In this document: positions 9,773 through 18,088 of the stretch, one piece after another | Layout of the letters: every line of letters starts with the position of its first letter | Numbering within the stretch: position 1 is the stretch's first letter | NCBI GenBank assembly: GCA_913775315.1 | Contig: CAJYIX010000020.1 | Coordinates: 140,266-204,265 of the forward strand | Direction: 5' to 3' | Length of the DNA: 64,000 nt | From: an uncultured Sphingomonas sp. | GTDB taxonomy: Bacteria; Pseudomonadota; Alphaproteobacteria; Sphingomonadales; Sphingomonadaceae | Translations under genes and position numbers: made by a program | Notes under the pieces: generated by a model | The model's database searches: none | What the model was told of the DNA's origin: nothing | Seen by the model: only the letters and a program-made list of their open reading frames with translations

Positions 9773-10200
9773 CCGCGCTGTCGTCCGAAACGCTGCACGC
9801 CTCCTGCGTCGCCATCGGCGGACGCGCCGTCCTGATCGAGGGGCGGTCGGGCACGGGCAAGTCCGACCTGGCGCTCCGCCTGATCGATCGCGGTGCCGCG
9901 CTGGTCAGCGACGACTATACGCTGCTCCGCCGGTCGGGCACCGCGCTTATCGCCTCGCCCCCCGCGACGATCGCCGGGCGGATCGAGGTGCGCGGGATCG
10001 GCATCGTCGAGATGCCGCATGTCACCGACATGCCCGTCGCGCTGATCGTCGGGATCGAGGACAGCCCCGAACGCCTGCCGCTCGAACCCCATACCCGCCG
10101 TATCGCCGGCGTCGCGATCCCCAGCGCCGCGGTCGCCGCGCTCGAGCCTTCCGCCCCGATCAAGGTCGAGCTGGCGCTGGCACGGAGCGCGTCCCGATGA
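9769..10200 (+). CDS. hprK: Short HPr kinase/phosphorylase
   Basis: 143 aa. Only the C-terminal kinase core is present, as usual in alphaproteobacteria, compared with about 310 aa in Firmicutes. The P-loop is at 25-32 (GRSGTGKS), followed by LVSDDY at about 45-50 and the conserved IEVRGIGIVEM loop. It phosphorylates and dephosphorylates HPr on a regulatory serine; the HPr encoded at 11533 keeps that serine. ATGA overlaps at both ends tie it to chvG and rapZ. In related bacteria HprK connects PTS phosphorylation state with ChvGI-type signalling. Confidence 0.93.
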   Translation: MTALSSETLHASCVAIGGRAVLIEGRSGTGKSDLALRLIDRGAALVSDDYTLLRRSGTALIASPPATIAGRIEVRGIGIVEMPHVTDMPVALIVGIEDSPERLPLEPHTRRIAGVAIPSAAVAALEPSAPIKVELALARSASR

Positions 10201-11108
10201 CCGCCCCCCGCCGCATCCTCCTCGTCACCGGCATGTCGGGCGCGGGCAAGTCGACCGTCCTGCGCACGCTCGAGGATCTGGGCTGGGAAGTCGTCGACAA
10301 CCTGCCGCTCAGCCTGCTCGACGGGCTGCTGGAGATCGCTCCGGCTGCCGGCGCCGCCGCCGCCGACCGGCCGCTGGCGATCGGCATCGGCATCCGCACG
10401 CGCGACTTCGATCCCGTCCGCATCGCCGCGATGGTGCAGGAGCGGAACCGGGGCGGCCAGGAAGTGTCGCTTCTCTATCTCGACTGTGGCGGGACCGAAC
10501 TCGAGCGCCGCTATTCCGAGACGCGCCGCCGCCATCCGCTGGCACAGGATCGCCCGGCCACCGACGGCATCGTGCGCGAGCGCGAGTTGCTCGAACCGCT
10601 GAAGCGCTGGGCCGGGCGGCTGATCGACACGACCACGCTGTCGGCCAACGCGTTGGCGCAGGAAGTCCGCGACCTGTTCGGCGGCAAGGGGCTGGGCGAG
10701 CCGACGCTGTCGGTCATGTCGTTCGGCTTCGCGCGCGGCCTGCCGCGCAGCGCCGACCTCGTCTTCGACATGCGCTACCTGCGCAATCCGCACTGGGTGC
10801 CGTCACTCCGCCCCGGCACCGGCCTCGACGCCGATGTCGCCGACTATGTGCGCGCCGACCCCGCCTATGCCGAGTCGGTCGCGGGGATCGAGAACCTACT
10901 TCTCATGCTGCTTCCCCGCTACCGCGCGGAGGGGAAGTCGTACGTCACGGTCGCGTTCGGCTGTACCGGCGGCCGGCATCGCTCGGTCCACGTCGCCGCG
11001 CGGGTGGCCGCACGGTTGCGCGACGAGGGTTTTTCGCCCACGGTGCAGCATCGCGACCTCGGCACCGCGCCGCAGGACTCGCTGGAAGGCGCGCCCGCCA
11101 AGACATGA
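10197..11108 (+). CDS. rapZ: RNase adapter RapZ / YvcJ-type P-loop protein
   Basis: 303 aa. Walker A at about 12-19 (GMSGAGKST), Walker B-like segment LLYLDCGG, and the highly conserved C-terminal block (VTVAFGCTGGRHRSV) that in E. coli RapZ binds RNA and the small RNAs governing glmS. Members bind nucleotides and nucleotide-sugar precursors. Placement between hprK and the EIIA gene is the standard alphaproteobacterial order. It overlaps both neighbours by ATGA. Confidence 0.93.
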   Translation: MTAPRRILLVTGMSGAGKSTVLRTLEDLGWEVVDNLPLSLLDGLLEIAPAAGAAAADRPLAIGIGIRTRDFDPVRIAAMVQERNRGGQEVSLLYLDCGGTELERRYSETRRRHPLAQDRPATDGIVRERELLEPLKRWAGRLIDTTTLSANALAQEVRDLFGGKGLGEPTLSVMSFGFARGLPRSADLVFDMRYLRNPHWVPSLRPGTGLDADVADYVRADPAYAESVAGIENLLLMLLPRYRAEGKSYVTVAFGCTGGRHRSVHVAARVAARLRDEGFSPTVQHRDLGTAPQDSLEGAPAKT

Positions 11109-11536
11109 AGGTTATGACGGAAAATCCCCTGATCGGTCTGGTCCTCGTGACCCATGGGCGCCTGGCCGAAGAGTTCGTGGTCGCGATGGAGCATGTTGTC
11201 GGCAAGCAGCCGGCGATCGCCACCATCTGTATCGGCCCCGAGGACGACATGGAGGAGCGCCGCGCCGACATCGCCCGCGCGATCGGCGAGGTCGATGACG
11301 GCCGCGGCGTGATCGTGCTGACCGACCTCTTCGGCGGCACCCCCTCGAACCTCGCCATCTCGCTGCTCGAAACCGGCCGGGTCGAGGTGATTGCGGGCAT
11401 CAACCTGCCGATGCTGATCCGGCTGGGCGGCGCGCGCAAGACGATGAAGGTCACCGACGCCGTCGCCGCCGCGCGAGAGGCGGGGCGCAAGTACATCTCC
11501 GTCGCGTCCGAAGTGCTCGGCGAGGCCGCGGCATGA
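11105..11536 (+). CDS. PTS EIIA component, mannose family (regulatory)
   Basis: 143 aa. Phosphorylated His17 lies in LVLVTHGRLAEEF; the LTDLFGGTPSN segment is the second signature of EIIA-Man. No EIIB, EIIC or EIID gene is near, so the protein probably ends a regulatory phosphorelay rather than transporting sugar, as known for ManX/EIIA-Man of Rhizobiales and Sphingomonadales. It overlaps rapZ and ptsH by ATGA. Enzyme I (ptsP or ptsI) is not in the window. Confidence 0.92.
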   Translation: MKVMTENPLIGLVLVTHGRLAEEFVVAMEHVVGKQPAIATICIGPEDDMEERRADIARAIGEVDDGRGVIVLTDLFGGTPSNLAISLLETGRVEVIAGINLPMLIRLGGARKTMKVTDAVAAAREAGRKYISVASEVLGEAAA

Positions 11537-11802
11537 GCGTCCGGCGCGAGGTTCGCATCACCAACCGCCGCGGCCTCCACGCCCGCGCCAGCGCCAAGTT
11601 CGTCACCCTCGCCAGCAGCCAGCCGACCGAGATCACGGTGGAAAAGGACGGCTCGCGCGTCACCGGCACGTCGATCATGGGCCTGATGATGCTGGGCGCT
11701 GCGATGGGCGACACGATCGTCATCTCCGCCGAGGGCGACGCCGCCGACGAAGCCGTCACCGCGCTCTGCACGCTGGTCGAGGACCGCTTCGGCGAGGAAT
11801 AA
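11533..11802 (+). CDS. ptsH: Phosphocarrier protein HPr
   Basis: 89 aa, normal length. Catalytic His16 sits in RGLHARASAKF; Ser47 in GTSIMGLMML is the HprK target. It ends the chvI-chvG-hprK-rapZ-EIIA-ptsH operon. It carries phosphate from Enzyme I, encoded elsewhere, to the EIIA above. No clear rho-independent terminator follows in the next 120 bases. Confidence 0.95.
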   Translation: MSVRREVRITNRRGLHARASAKFVTLASSQPTEITVEKDGSRVTGTSIMGLMMLGAAMGDTIVISAEGDAADEAVTALCTLVEDRFGEE

Positions 11803-11930
11803 AGCCGCCGCTCGCCTTACAATTCCGCCGTTCCACGCTATGTACATACTACCACAGGGAACACCCATCCGTAGGCACCCGTGGCTGAGAGACCATCGCG
11901 CTCCCGCTTACAATGCGTGGAGTCCGCCTT

Positions 11931-12119
11931 TTGGACCTCAATTATCTACTCTCTCGTCACCAGATTTCGCTGATGCGCGCAGATAATTCGGCCTGCTCGT
12001 CCTCGCGCCGTTCGCATCAGGGGCTGGCCGCCGGCTATGCCGCGCGCATCCGCACCATCCAGGCCGGCAAGACCGGCGCCAGCCCCGTCATCGGCCACCT
12101 GGGCGCCGCCTTTGTCTAA
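11931..12119 (+). CDS. Small conserved-looking protein upstream of an IF-1 paralogue
   Basis: 62 aa if TTG 11931 is the start, with GGAG eight bases before it; ATG codons at 11913 and 11973 are alternatives. The predicted protein starts [16 protein letters not shown] and continues with S/R/H-rich and [10 protein letters not shown] segments that look helical. Its TAA lies inside the Shine-Dalgarno of the next gene, so translation is likely coupled. I do not recognise a named family; the DLNYLL...HQ...SLMRA pattern resembles short uncharacterised alphaproteobacterial proteins. The function is unknown, and reality of the gene is probable but not certain. Confidence 0.5.
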   Translation: MDLNYLLSRHQISLMRADNSACSSSRRSHQGLAAGYAARIRTIQAGKTGASPVIGHLGAAFV

Positions 12120-12129
12120 GGAGGGGCTG

Positions 12130-12372
12130 ATGACCCTCGACGGGCATGTCGAGGAAATGCTGCCCGATGGCCGATTCCGCATCATGCTGGCGAACGGCCA
12201 CCGCATCACCGCCTATACGGCCGGCAAGATGCGGCGTTTCCGCATTCGCACCGTCGTCGGCGATACGGTACAGGTCGAGATGTCGCCCTACGACCTCGAC
12301 AAGGGCCGCCTGATCTATCGCGACCGCGGCCCCGGGGGCGGCGGCGCAGCAAGGGGAGCACGACGCCGATGA
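12130..12372 (+). CDS. IF-1-like S1/OB-fold protein with RG-rich tail
   Basis: 80 aa from ATG 12130, preceded by an excellent Shine-Dalgarno (AAGGAGGGG). The fold signature of translation initiation factor IF-1 is clear: [20 protein letters not shown], then [26 protein letters not shown] and KGRLIYR. It lacks the usual N-terminal MAKEE and has a Gly/Arg-rich tail instead of ending in YRFK. It may be a second IF-1 copy or a diverged sole copy; the window cannot tell. It overlaps the next gene by ATGA. Confidence 0.8.
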   Translation: MTLDGHVEEMLPDGRFRIMLANGHRITAYTAGKMRRFRIRTVVGDTVQVEMSPYDLDKGRLIYRDRGPGGGGAARGARRR

Positions 12373-12671
12373 CCGATACGATCCAGCCCGCACCGGAAGT
12401 CGACACGCCGGCCGAGACCCCGACCGAAACCAAGCCGCGTCGTTCCGGCTTCCAGCCGCGCCGCATGATGAAGAAGATGGACCCCGTCGCTGCTGAGCGG
12501 CAGGGGCGCATCACCATGCTCGCTTGGAAAAAGCTGGGCAACGAAAACGCGATCGCCTTCCTCAACGCGCATGACGAGGCGCTGGGCGGCCGGCCGCTCG
12601 ACCTTGCCGTGGCGAGCGAGGAAGGACTCGGCGCGGTCGAGCGCGCGATCGAGTCGCGGGCGGCCGCCTGA
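12369..12671 (+). CDS. Small protein with ParS/MbcA-like (DUF2384-like) C-terminal region
   Basis: 100 aa. An acidic/proline-rich N-terminus and a basic patch ([15 protein letters not shown]) precede a region around 55-95 ([17 protein letters not shown], then S-EEGL-AVE-AI) that resembles the toxin-binding domain of Xre/MbcA/ParS antitoxins. No RES-type toxin gene is adjacent: the next gene encodes a GFA enzyme. It overlaps the IF-1-like gene by ATGA and is probably co-translated. The family assignment is by motif resemblance only, and a role as antitoxin is not supported here. Confidence 0.6.
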   Translation: MTDTIQPAPEVDTPAETPTETKPRRSGFQPRRMMKKMDPVAAERQGRITMLAWKKLGNENAIAFLNAHDEALGGRPLDLAVASEEGLGAVERAIESRAAA

Positions 12672-12687
12672 CCGCGTCGGTCGCGGC

Positions 12688-13026
12688 ATGATCGAGCATC
12701 GCGGCAGTTGTCATTGCGGGCGCATCGCGATGGCGCTGCGCGATACGCCGGTCGAGGCGGCCGCATGCAACTGCTCCGTCTGCCGGCGGATTGCGGGGCT
12801 CTGGCACTACCCCGCCCCCTCGCTCGTCACCGTGACGGGCGAGGGTATCGCCTATCGCCAAGGAGACGGCGCACTCGACCTGTGGCATTGCCCGGTCTGC
12901 GGCTGCACGACGCACTGGACGCCGACCGATCCGGCCTATCCGCGGATGGGCGTGAACCTGCGCATGTTCGACCCGACGCTGTGGCAGGCGCTGCCCCTTC
13001 GGCACGTCGACGGCGCGAGCCACTAG
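12688..13026 (+). CDS. GFA-family (glutathione-dependent formaldehyde-activating-like) zinc protein
   Basis: 112 aa from ATG 12688. Cysteines are laid out as SCHCGR, CNCSVCRR and CPVCGCTTHW, the zinc-binding pattern of the GFA/CENP-V fold. Members include S-hydroxymethylglutathione synthase, but most are uncharacterised, so the substrate is open. It lies 16 bases after the ParS-like gene and 45 bases before the methyltransferase gene. Confidence 0.85.
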   Translation: MIEHRGSCHCGRIAMALRDTPVEAAACNCSVCRRIAGLWHYPAPSLVTVTGEGIAYRQGDGALDLWHCPVCGCTTHWTPTDPAYPRMGVNLRMFDPTLWQALPLRHVDGASH

Positions 13027-13071
13027 CGCCCCTCTTGCCCCCGCCGCCCTGCCTGGGGCAAGGCGCGCGCC

Positions 13072-13875
13072 ATGCCGCGTCAGATCACCGCCTACTCCAA
13101 CCCCGCCGTCAAGGCTGCGCGCGAGCTTCGCGACAAGAAGCACCGCCGCGCGCAGGGTCGGTTCCTGGCCGAGGGGCTGCGCATCCTGACCGAGGCGCGC
13201 GAGGGCGGTCGCCTGCCCGAACAGGTGTTCTTCGCCGCCGACAGCGCCGCCCACCCGCTGGTGATCGCGCTTGTCGAGGCGGTCGAAGCCGCGGGCGGCG
13301 ACGCGATCGAGACGACGCCCGATATCCTCTCCAAGCTCTCCGGCAAGGACAATCCCGGCGCCGTCGTCGGCGTGTACGCCGAGTTCGAGCGCACGCTTTT
13401 CGACCTCGACCGGTCAAGTGCGGGCATCTGGCTGGTGGCGGAGCGGCTGCGCGATCCGGGTAATCTCGGTACCATCCTGCGCACCGGCGACGCGGTGGGT
13501 GCGGGCGGGCTGATCCTGATCGACGAGTGCGTCGATCCCTTCTCGGTCGAGGCGGTGCGGGCGAGCATGGGGGCGCTGTTCACCGTGCCGATCGTCCGCG
13601 CCGGCTGGGACGAATTCATCGCCTGGCTGCGCGCCGGGCCGGGGCAGTTGGTGGCGCTCAGCCTCGATACCGACCTCGACTATCAGCAGCCCGCCTATGC
13701 AGCGCCCACCTTCCTGTTGACCGGCAACGAGGCGCAGGGGCTGCCCCCCGCCTATGCCGCCACGTGCGACGTGCGGGTCAAGATGCCGATGCTGGGCAAG
13801 GCCGACAGCCTCAATGCCGCCGTCGCCACCGCGGTGATGGCGTATGAGGTGCTGAACCAGCAGCGCCGCCGCTGA
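13072..13875 (+). CDS. SpoU/TrmH-family RNA 2'-O-methyltransferase
   Basis: 267 aa. The N-terminal substrate-binding part (KKHRRAQGRFLAEGLRIL) is followed by the SPOUT knot: ERLRDPGNLGTILRTGDAVG (motif 1), LLTGNEAQGLP (motif 2) and MPMLGKADSLNAAVATAVMAYE (motif 3). Such enzymes transfer methyl groups from SAM to ribose 2'-OH of rRNA or tRNA; the exact target cannot be read from sequence. Its stop overlaps the bioF start (TGATG). Confidence 0.88.
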   Translation: MPRQITAYSNPAVKAARELRDKKHRRAQGRFLAEGLRILTEAREGGRLPEQVFFAADSAAHPLVIALVEAVEAAGGDAIETTPDILSKLSGKDNPGAVVGVYAEFERTLFDLDRSSAGIWLVAERLRDPGNLGTILRTGDAVGAGGLILIDECVDPFSVEAVRASMGALFTVPIVRAGWDEFIAWLRAGPGQLVALSLDTDLDYQQPAYAAPTFLLTGNEAQGLPPAYAATCDVRVKMPMLGKADSLNAAVATAVMAYEVLNQQRRR

Positions 13876-14975
13876 TGCTGGAAGCGCACGCGGCGGACCT
13901 CGACGCGCTCGGCGCGATCGGGCGGCGGCGGGTGCTGAGCGCCCGTGCGGGCGTTGACTTCGCCTCGAACGACTATCTCGGCCTCGCCGCCTCCCCCGGC
14001 CTCGCCGATGCCGCCCGCGACGCGATCGGGCGCGGGGTGCCCACCGGCTCGGGCGGATCACGGCTGCTGCGCGGCAACCACGACGAAATCGAGTCGCTGG
14101 AGGCGGAAGCGGCGGCGTATTTCGGACACGAGGCGGCGCTGTGGCTGTCGAGCGGTTTCATCGCCAACGTCGCGCTTCTCTCCACCCTGCCCCAGCGCGG
14201 CGACCTGATCGTCCATGACGCGCTGATCCACGCGAGCGCGCATGACGGGATGCGCCTGTCGCGCGCCGAGACCGTCGCGGCCGCGCACAACGATGCCAAT
14301 GCTTTCGTTGACGCGATCGCACGATGGCGGCGCGCGGGCGGCACCGGAACGCCGTGGATCGCGGTCGAAAGCCTCTACAGCATGGACGGCGACCGCGCGC
14401 CGCTTGCCGAACTGGCCGACATCGCCCGCCGCCACGACGCGATGCTGCTGGTGGACGAGGCGCATGCGACCGGCGTGTTCGGCCCCGGTGGGCGCGGCCT
14501 TGCCCACGGCCTTGCGTCCGAACGCACCATCGCGCTGCACACCTGCGGCAAGGCGCTGGGGGCGGAGGGCGCGCTGCTGACCGGCCCCGCGGTCATGCGC
14601 GACTTCATCGTCAATCGCGGGCGCGGGTTCATCTTCTCGACCGCGCCCTCCCCCTTGATGGCGGCGGTGGTACGCGAGAGCCTGCGCATCCTCGCCGACG
14701 AGCCGGAGCGGCGTGAGGCACTGTGGCAGCGGATCGCCGCGGCCGAGGCGGCGCTGGGGATCTTCAACGGATCGCAAATCCTGCCGCTGATCCTTGGCGA
14801 CGATGCCCGGACGATGAACGTGGCGGCGCGGGTGCAGGCCAAGGGCTTCGACGTGCGCGGCATCCGCCCGCCGACCGTAGCGCCGGGCACCGCACGGCTG
14901 CGCATCTCGATCACCAACAATGCGGGCCTCGCCGACATCGACGCGCTCGGCGCGCTCCTGAAGGAGATACTGTGA
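13875..14975 (+). CDS. bioF: 8-amino-7-oxononanoate synthase BioF
   Basis: 366 aa, slightly short of the usual 380-390. A fold-type I PLP enzyme: the SNDYLGLAA start block, [23 protein letters not shown] and the Schiff-base Lys226 in [11 protein letters not shown]. It condenses pimeloyl-ACP or pimeloyl-CoA with alanine to give KAPA in biotin synthesis. It starts the bioF-bioD-bioA row with one-base to four-base overlaps. BioB, BioC and BioH are not in the window. Confidence 0.93.
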   Translation: MLEAHAADLDALGAIGRRRVLSARAGVDFASNDYLGLAASPGLADAARDAIGRGVPTGSGGSRLLRGNHDEIESLEAEAAAYFGHEAALWLSSGFIANVALLSTLPQRGDLIVHDALIHASAHDGMRLSRAETVAAAHNDANAFVDAIARWRRAGGTGTPWIAVESLYSMDGDRAPLAELADIARRHDAMLLVDEAHATGVFGPGGRGLAHGLASERTIALHTCGKALGAEGALLTGPAVMRDFIVNRGRGFIFSTAPSPLMAAVVRESLRILADEPERREALWQRIAAAEAALGIFNGSQILPLILGDDARTMNVAARVQAKGFDVRGIRPPTVAPGTARLRISITNNAGLADIDALGALLKEIL

Positions 14976-15592
14976 GCCGTTTCGTCATTGCCGGCACCGA
15001 CACCGGCATCGGCAAGACCGTCTTCGCCGCCGCGCTGACCGGCGCGATCGGCGCAACGTATTGGAAGCCCGTTCAGTCCGGCCTCGACGAGGGTACCGAC
15101 ACCGCCAGCGTCGCCGACCTGTCGGGCGCGGCGCCCGATCGCCTGCTGCCCGAGGCCTACCGCCTCGTCACTCCCTGTTCGCCGCATCGCGCCGCCGAGA
15201 TCGACAGCGTGACGATCGACCCGGCCCGGCTGAAGCCCCCGCCCGCCGATCCGCTGGTGATCGAACTGGCGGGCGGGCTGATGGTGCCGCTGACGCGCGA
15301 GCTGTTGACGATCGACCTGGTCGCAAGCTGGGGCCTGCCCGTCATCCTCGTCGCGCGTACCGCGCTCGGCACGATCAACCACAGCCTGTTGTCGATCGAG
15401 GCGATGCGTGCCCGCGGCATCGCCATGCACGGCATCGCCTTTGTCGGTGGCGCCGTACCCGACAGCGAGGAAACGATCGCCGCGATGGGCCGCGTCCGCC
15501 GCCTCGGTCGGCTGGACGTGGTGGAACCGCTCACCCACGACACGCTCGCCGCCGCTTTCGCGCGGGGGTTCGACCGGGCGGATTTCGCATGA
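14972..15592 (+). CDS. bioD: Dethiobiotin synthetase BioD
   Basis: 206 aa from GTG 14972, chosen because it sits eight bases after a good AAGGAG and overlaps the bioF stop (GTGA). P-loop at 8-16 (GTDTGIGKT); KPVQSG at about 30-35; Mg-binding Asp residues in the following segment; and a LAGGLMVPL motif around 100. It carboxylates DAPA to dethiobiotin with ATP and CO2. DAPA is made by BioA, whose gene downstream carries a stop codon. Confidence 0.93.
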   Translation: MSRFVIAGTDTGIGKTVFAAALTGAIGATYWKPVQSGLDEGTDTASVADLSGAAPDRLLPEAYRLVTPCSPHRAAEIDSVTIDPARLKPPPADPLVIELAGGLMVPLTRELLTIDLVASWGLPVILVARTALGTINHSLLSIEAMRARGIAMHGIAFVGGAVPDSEETIAAMGRVRRLGRLDVVEPLTHDTLAAAFARGFDRADFA

Positions 15593-16827
15593 CGCGGACG
15601 CGTATCTGGCACCCCTTTACCCAGCATGGCCTGGGCGAGCCGATCCCCAAGATCGTCCGGACCGGGGGCGCGTATCTCTGGACCGACCGGGGCGAGCGGC
15701 TGATCGACGCGATTTCGAGCTGGTGGGTGACGACGCACGGCCATGCGCACCCGCGCATCGCCGCCGCGATCGCCGAGGCGGCGGCGACGACCGACCAGAT
15801 CATCTTTGCCGGTCACACCCATCCGCAAGCGTAAGCGGTGGCCGAGGGTCTCGCCGCATTATTCCCGCCCGGGCTGGCGCACCTCTTCTTCAGCGACTCC
15901 GGCTCCACCGCGGTCGAGGTGGCGCTCAAAATGGCGCTCGGCTTCTGGGCCGCGCGGGGCGAGGCGCGGCATCGCATCCTCGTGCTCGACGGAAGCTATC
16001 ACGGCGACACGATCGGCGCGATGTCGGTTGGCGCGCGAGGCGTTTTCAACGCGGCCTACGCGCCGCTTCTGTTCGACGTCGGCACGATCCCCTTCCCCGG
16101 TGACGACGACGCGCTGAATGCGCTGGAGGCCGCGTGCCGCCAGCGGCCCGCCGCGCTGATCGTCGAGCCGCTGGTGCTCGGCGCAGGCGGCATGCGGATG
16201 TATGCGCCGGATCGGCTTTCGGCGATGGCGGCGATCTGTGCCCGCCACGGCGTCCTTTTGATCGCCGATGAGGTGATGACCGGCTGGGGTCGCACCGGCA
16301 CGCTCACCGCCTGCGAACAGGCGGGCGTGGTGCCCGAAATCATGTGCCTGTCCAAGGGGCTGACCGGCGGCAGCCTGCCGCTCGCCGTCACGCTGGCGAG
16401 CGAGGCGATCTATGATGCCCATTACGCGCCCGATCGCGCGCGGATGTTCTTCCATTCGTCGAGCTACACCGCCAACCCGATCGCCTGCGCCGCCGCCGCC
16501 GCCAACCTGACGATCTGGCGGGAGGAGCCAATCCTGGAACGCATCGCGTCGGTCGCGGCGATGCAGGGCGAATGGGTCGACCGCGCCGCCGACTGGCCGG
16601 GCGTCGTCAACACCCGCTGCCTCGGCACCATCGCCGCGTTCGAGGTCGAGGACAGCCGCCCCGGCTATCTCTCCACGCTCGGCCCTTCGATCAAGGCCAA
16701 GTGCGCGGCGGCAGGCGTGCTGCTCCGCCCGCTCGGCAACACGGTGTATGTGATGCCGCCCTATTGCGTGACCGCCGACGATCTGGCGCAGGTCTATGGT
16801 GCGATCGAAGCCGCGATCACCGCCTGA
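15589..16827 (+). pseudogene. bioA: bioA (DAPA aminotransferase) interrupted by an in-frame TAA
   Basis: The frame opens at ATG 15589 (overlap with bioD) with WHPFTQH and ISSWWVTTHGHAHP, the substrate-pocket Trp pair of BioA. It reads to GHTHPQA and then meets TAA at 15832-15834 (codon 82). The same frame continues without a shift as AVAEGLAALFPPG...FSDSGSTAVEVALKMAL, with the Schiff-base Lys in CLSKGLTGG (about residue 256 of the joined frame), to TGA at 16827. A single change (for example GAA to TAA) explains this. The downstream part could restart at GTG 15838 but would lack the substrate-binding N-terminus. It may be a true nonsense mutation, a sequencing error, or rescued by suppression. 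Confidence 0.9.
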
Positions 16828-16840
16828 ACGCGTAAAAACC

Positions 16841-16861
16841 CCGCGCAACGATCTTGCGCGG
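16841..16861 (+). terminator. Weak hairpin after bioA
   Basis: An eight-base perfect stem (CCGCGCAA / TTGCGCGG) with a five-base loop lies just past the bioA stop. It is followed only by a poor T-run (GATTTGGGTTT), so it is a weak or rho-assisted terminator candidate. Confidence 0.4.
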
Positions 16862-16895
16862 CGCTCGATTTGGGTTTAGGCGCGCAACCCTCAAC

Positions 16896-16973
16896 GGCGG
16901 TCGTAGCTCAGTTGGTTAGAGCATCGGTTTGTGGTACCGAGGGTCGCGGGTTCAAGTCCCGTCGTCCGCCCCA
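16896..16973 (+). tRNA. tRNA-His (anticodon GTG)
   Basis: A full cloverleaf: eight-base acceptor with the extra G(-1) paired to C73, typical of tRNA-His, and one T-T mismatch; D arm GCTC...GAGC; anticodon stem TCGGT/ACCGA with loop TTGTGGT and anticodon GTG at 16931-16933; T arm with TTCAAGT; and encoded CCA at 16971-16973. It sits alone between bioA and the dehydrogenase gene. Confidence 0.96.
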
Positions 16974-17010
16974 TCCTTCCCCATCCCCTCGCGATCGGCG
17001 GACTTGTCAC

Positions 17011-18063
17011 GTGCTTACCGACTGGGGCTTTCCCGACTTCGACGACCATGAGGGCGTCCATCTGTTCACCGATCCGGCGACCGGCCTTCAGGCGGTCATC
17101 GCGGTCCATTCGACGGCTCTCGGGCCGGCGGCCGGCGGCGTGCGCTTCTGGCATTATGCCGATCCGCGCGCGGCGATCACCGATGCGCTGCGCCTCTCGC
17201 GCGGCATGAGCTTCAAGAACGCCATGGCCGACCTGCCGATGGGCGGCGGCAAGGGCGTGATCCTGGCCGACGCGAACCGCACCAAGACCGAGGATATGCT
17301 CAAGGCGTTCGGCCGCGCGGTCGACTCGCTCGGCGGTCGCTACGTCACGGCGGAGGACGTGGGCATTTCCGAGGCCAACCTCATCACCATCGCGGGCGAG
17401 ACGCGCTACGCATCCGGCCTGCCGGTCAAGGCGTCGGGCGGCGCCGGCGGCGATCCGGGTCCATTCACCGCGCGCGGCGTCTATCTGGGCGTCAAGGCAG
17501 CGGCGAAGCGTGCGCTCGGCACCGACGACATGCGCGGTGTCCATGTCGCGATCCAGGGTCTGGGCAGCGTCGGCGGCGGCCTTGCCCGCCTGCTGGCGAA
17601 GGACGGCGCGCGCCTGACGCTCGCCGACGTGAACCGTGATCGTGCCGCGACGATGGCCGAGGAACTGGGCGGCGTCGTCGCCGATCCCGACACGATCCTG
17701 GCGACCGACGCCGACATCGTCAGCCCCAATGCGCTCGGCGCGATCCTGACCGAGGCGTCGATCGCGGCGCTCCGGTGCAAGGCGGTGGCGGGGGGCGCGA
17801 ACAACCAGCTCGCGACGCGGGCCGAGGGTCAGGCGATTCACGATCGCGGCATCCTCTATGCCCCCGATTACGTCATCAACGCCGGCGGCATCATCAATGT
17901 CGGCCTCGAATATCTCGGCCAGGGCGACCGCGCCGAGGTCGATGCCCGCATCGACCGCATCCCCGAGCGGCTCGAAACCGTGTGGGCGGAGAGCGAGCGG
18001 ACCGACACCCCGGCGGCACAGGTCGCCGATGCACAGGCGATGCGCCTGATCGGACGCGGCTGA
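17011..18063 (+). CDS. Glu/Leu/Phe/Val dehydrogenase family protein (leucine-dehydrogenase type)
   Basis: 350 aa from GTG 17011; longer readings run back through the tRNA and are not credible. Catalytic region GPAAGGVRFWHY, then FKNAMADLPMGGGKGVI with the active-site Lys, AEDVGIS, and the NAD-binding Rossmann motif IQGLGSVGGGLA at about 180-195. At about 350 aa it matches leucine/phenylalanine/valine dehydrogenases rather than the longer glutamate dehydrogenases. It reversibly deaminates a branched-chain or aromatic amino acid with NAD. The exact substrate is not determinable here. Confidence 0.88.
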   Translation: MLTDWGFPDFDDHEGVHLFTDPATGLQAVIAVHSTALGPAAGGVRFWHYADPRAAITDALRLSRGMSFKNAMADLPMGGGKGVILADANRTKTEDMLKAFGRAVDSLGGRYVTAEDVGISEANLITIAGETRYASGLPVKASGGAGGDPGPFTARGVYLGVKAAAKRALGTDDMRGVHVAIQGLGSVGGGLARLLAKDGARLTLADVNRDRAATMAEELGGVVADPDTILATDADIVSPNALGAILTEASIAALRCKAVAGGANNQLATRAEGQAIHDRGILYAPDYVINAGGIINVGLEYLGQGDRAEVDARIDRIPERLETVWAESERTDTPAAQVADAQAMRLIGRG

Positions 18064-18088
18064 CGATGACGAAGCGCGAGCGCGGCTG

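Noticed and set aside
11880-11930. GGCTGAGA motif resembling a TPP riboswitch element
   Set aside because: The rest of the thi-box (the CTGAT and GTAATACCAGCG elements) is missing and the downstream gene has no thiamine link.
12369-13026. Toxin-antitoxin pair of the ParS-like protein with its neighbour
   Set aside because: The neighbour is a GFA zinc enzyme, not a RES, COG5654 or other toxin fold, so a TA reading has no support.
16870-17010. N-terminal extension of the amino-acid dehydrogenase
   Set aside because: It is translation through the tRNA-His gene; GTG 17011 gives the normal family N-terminus.
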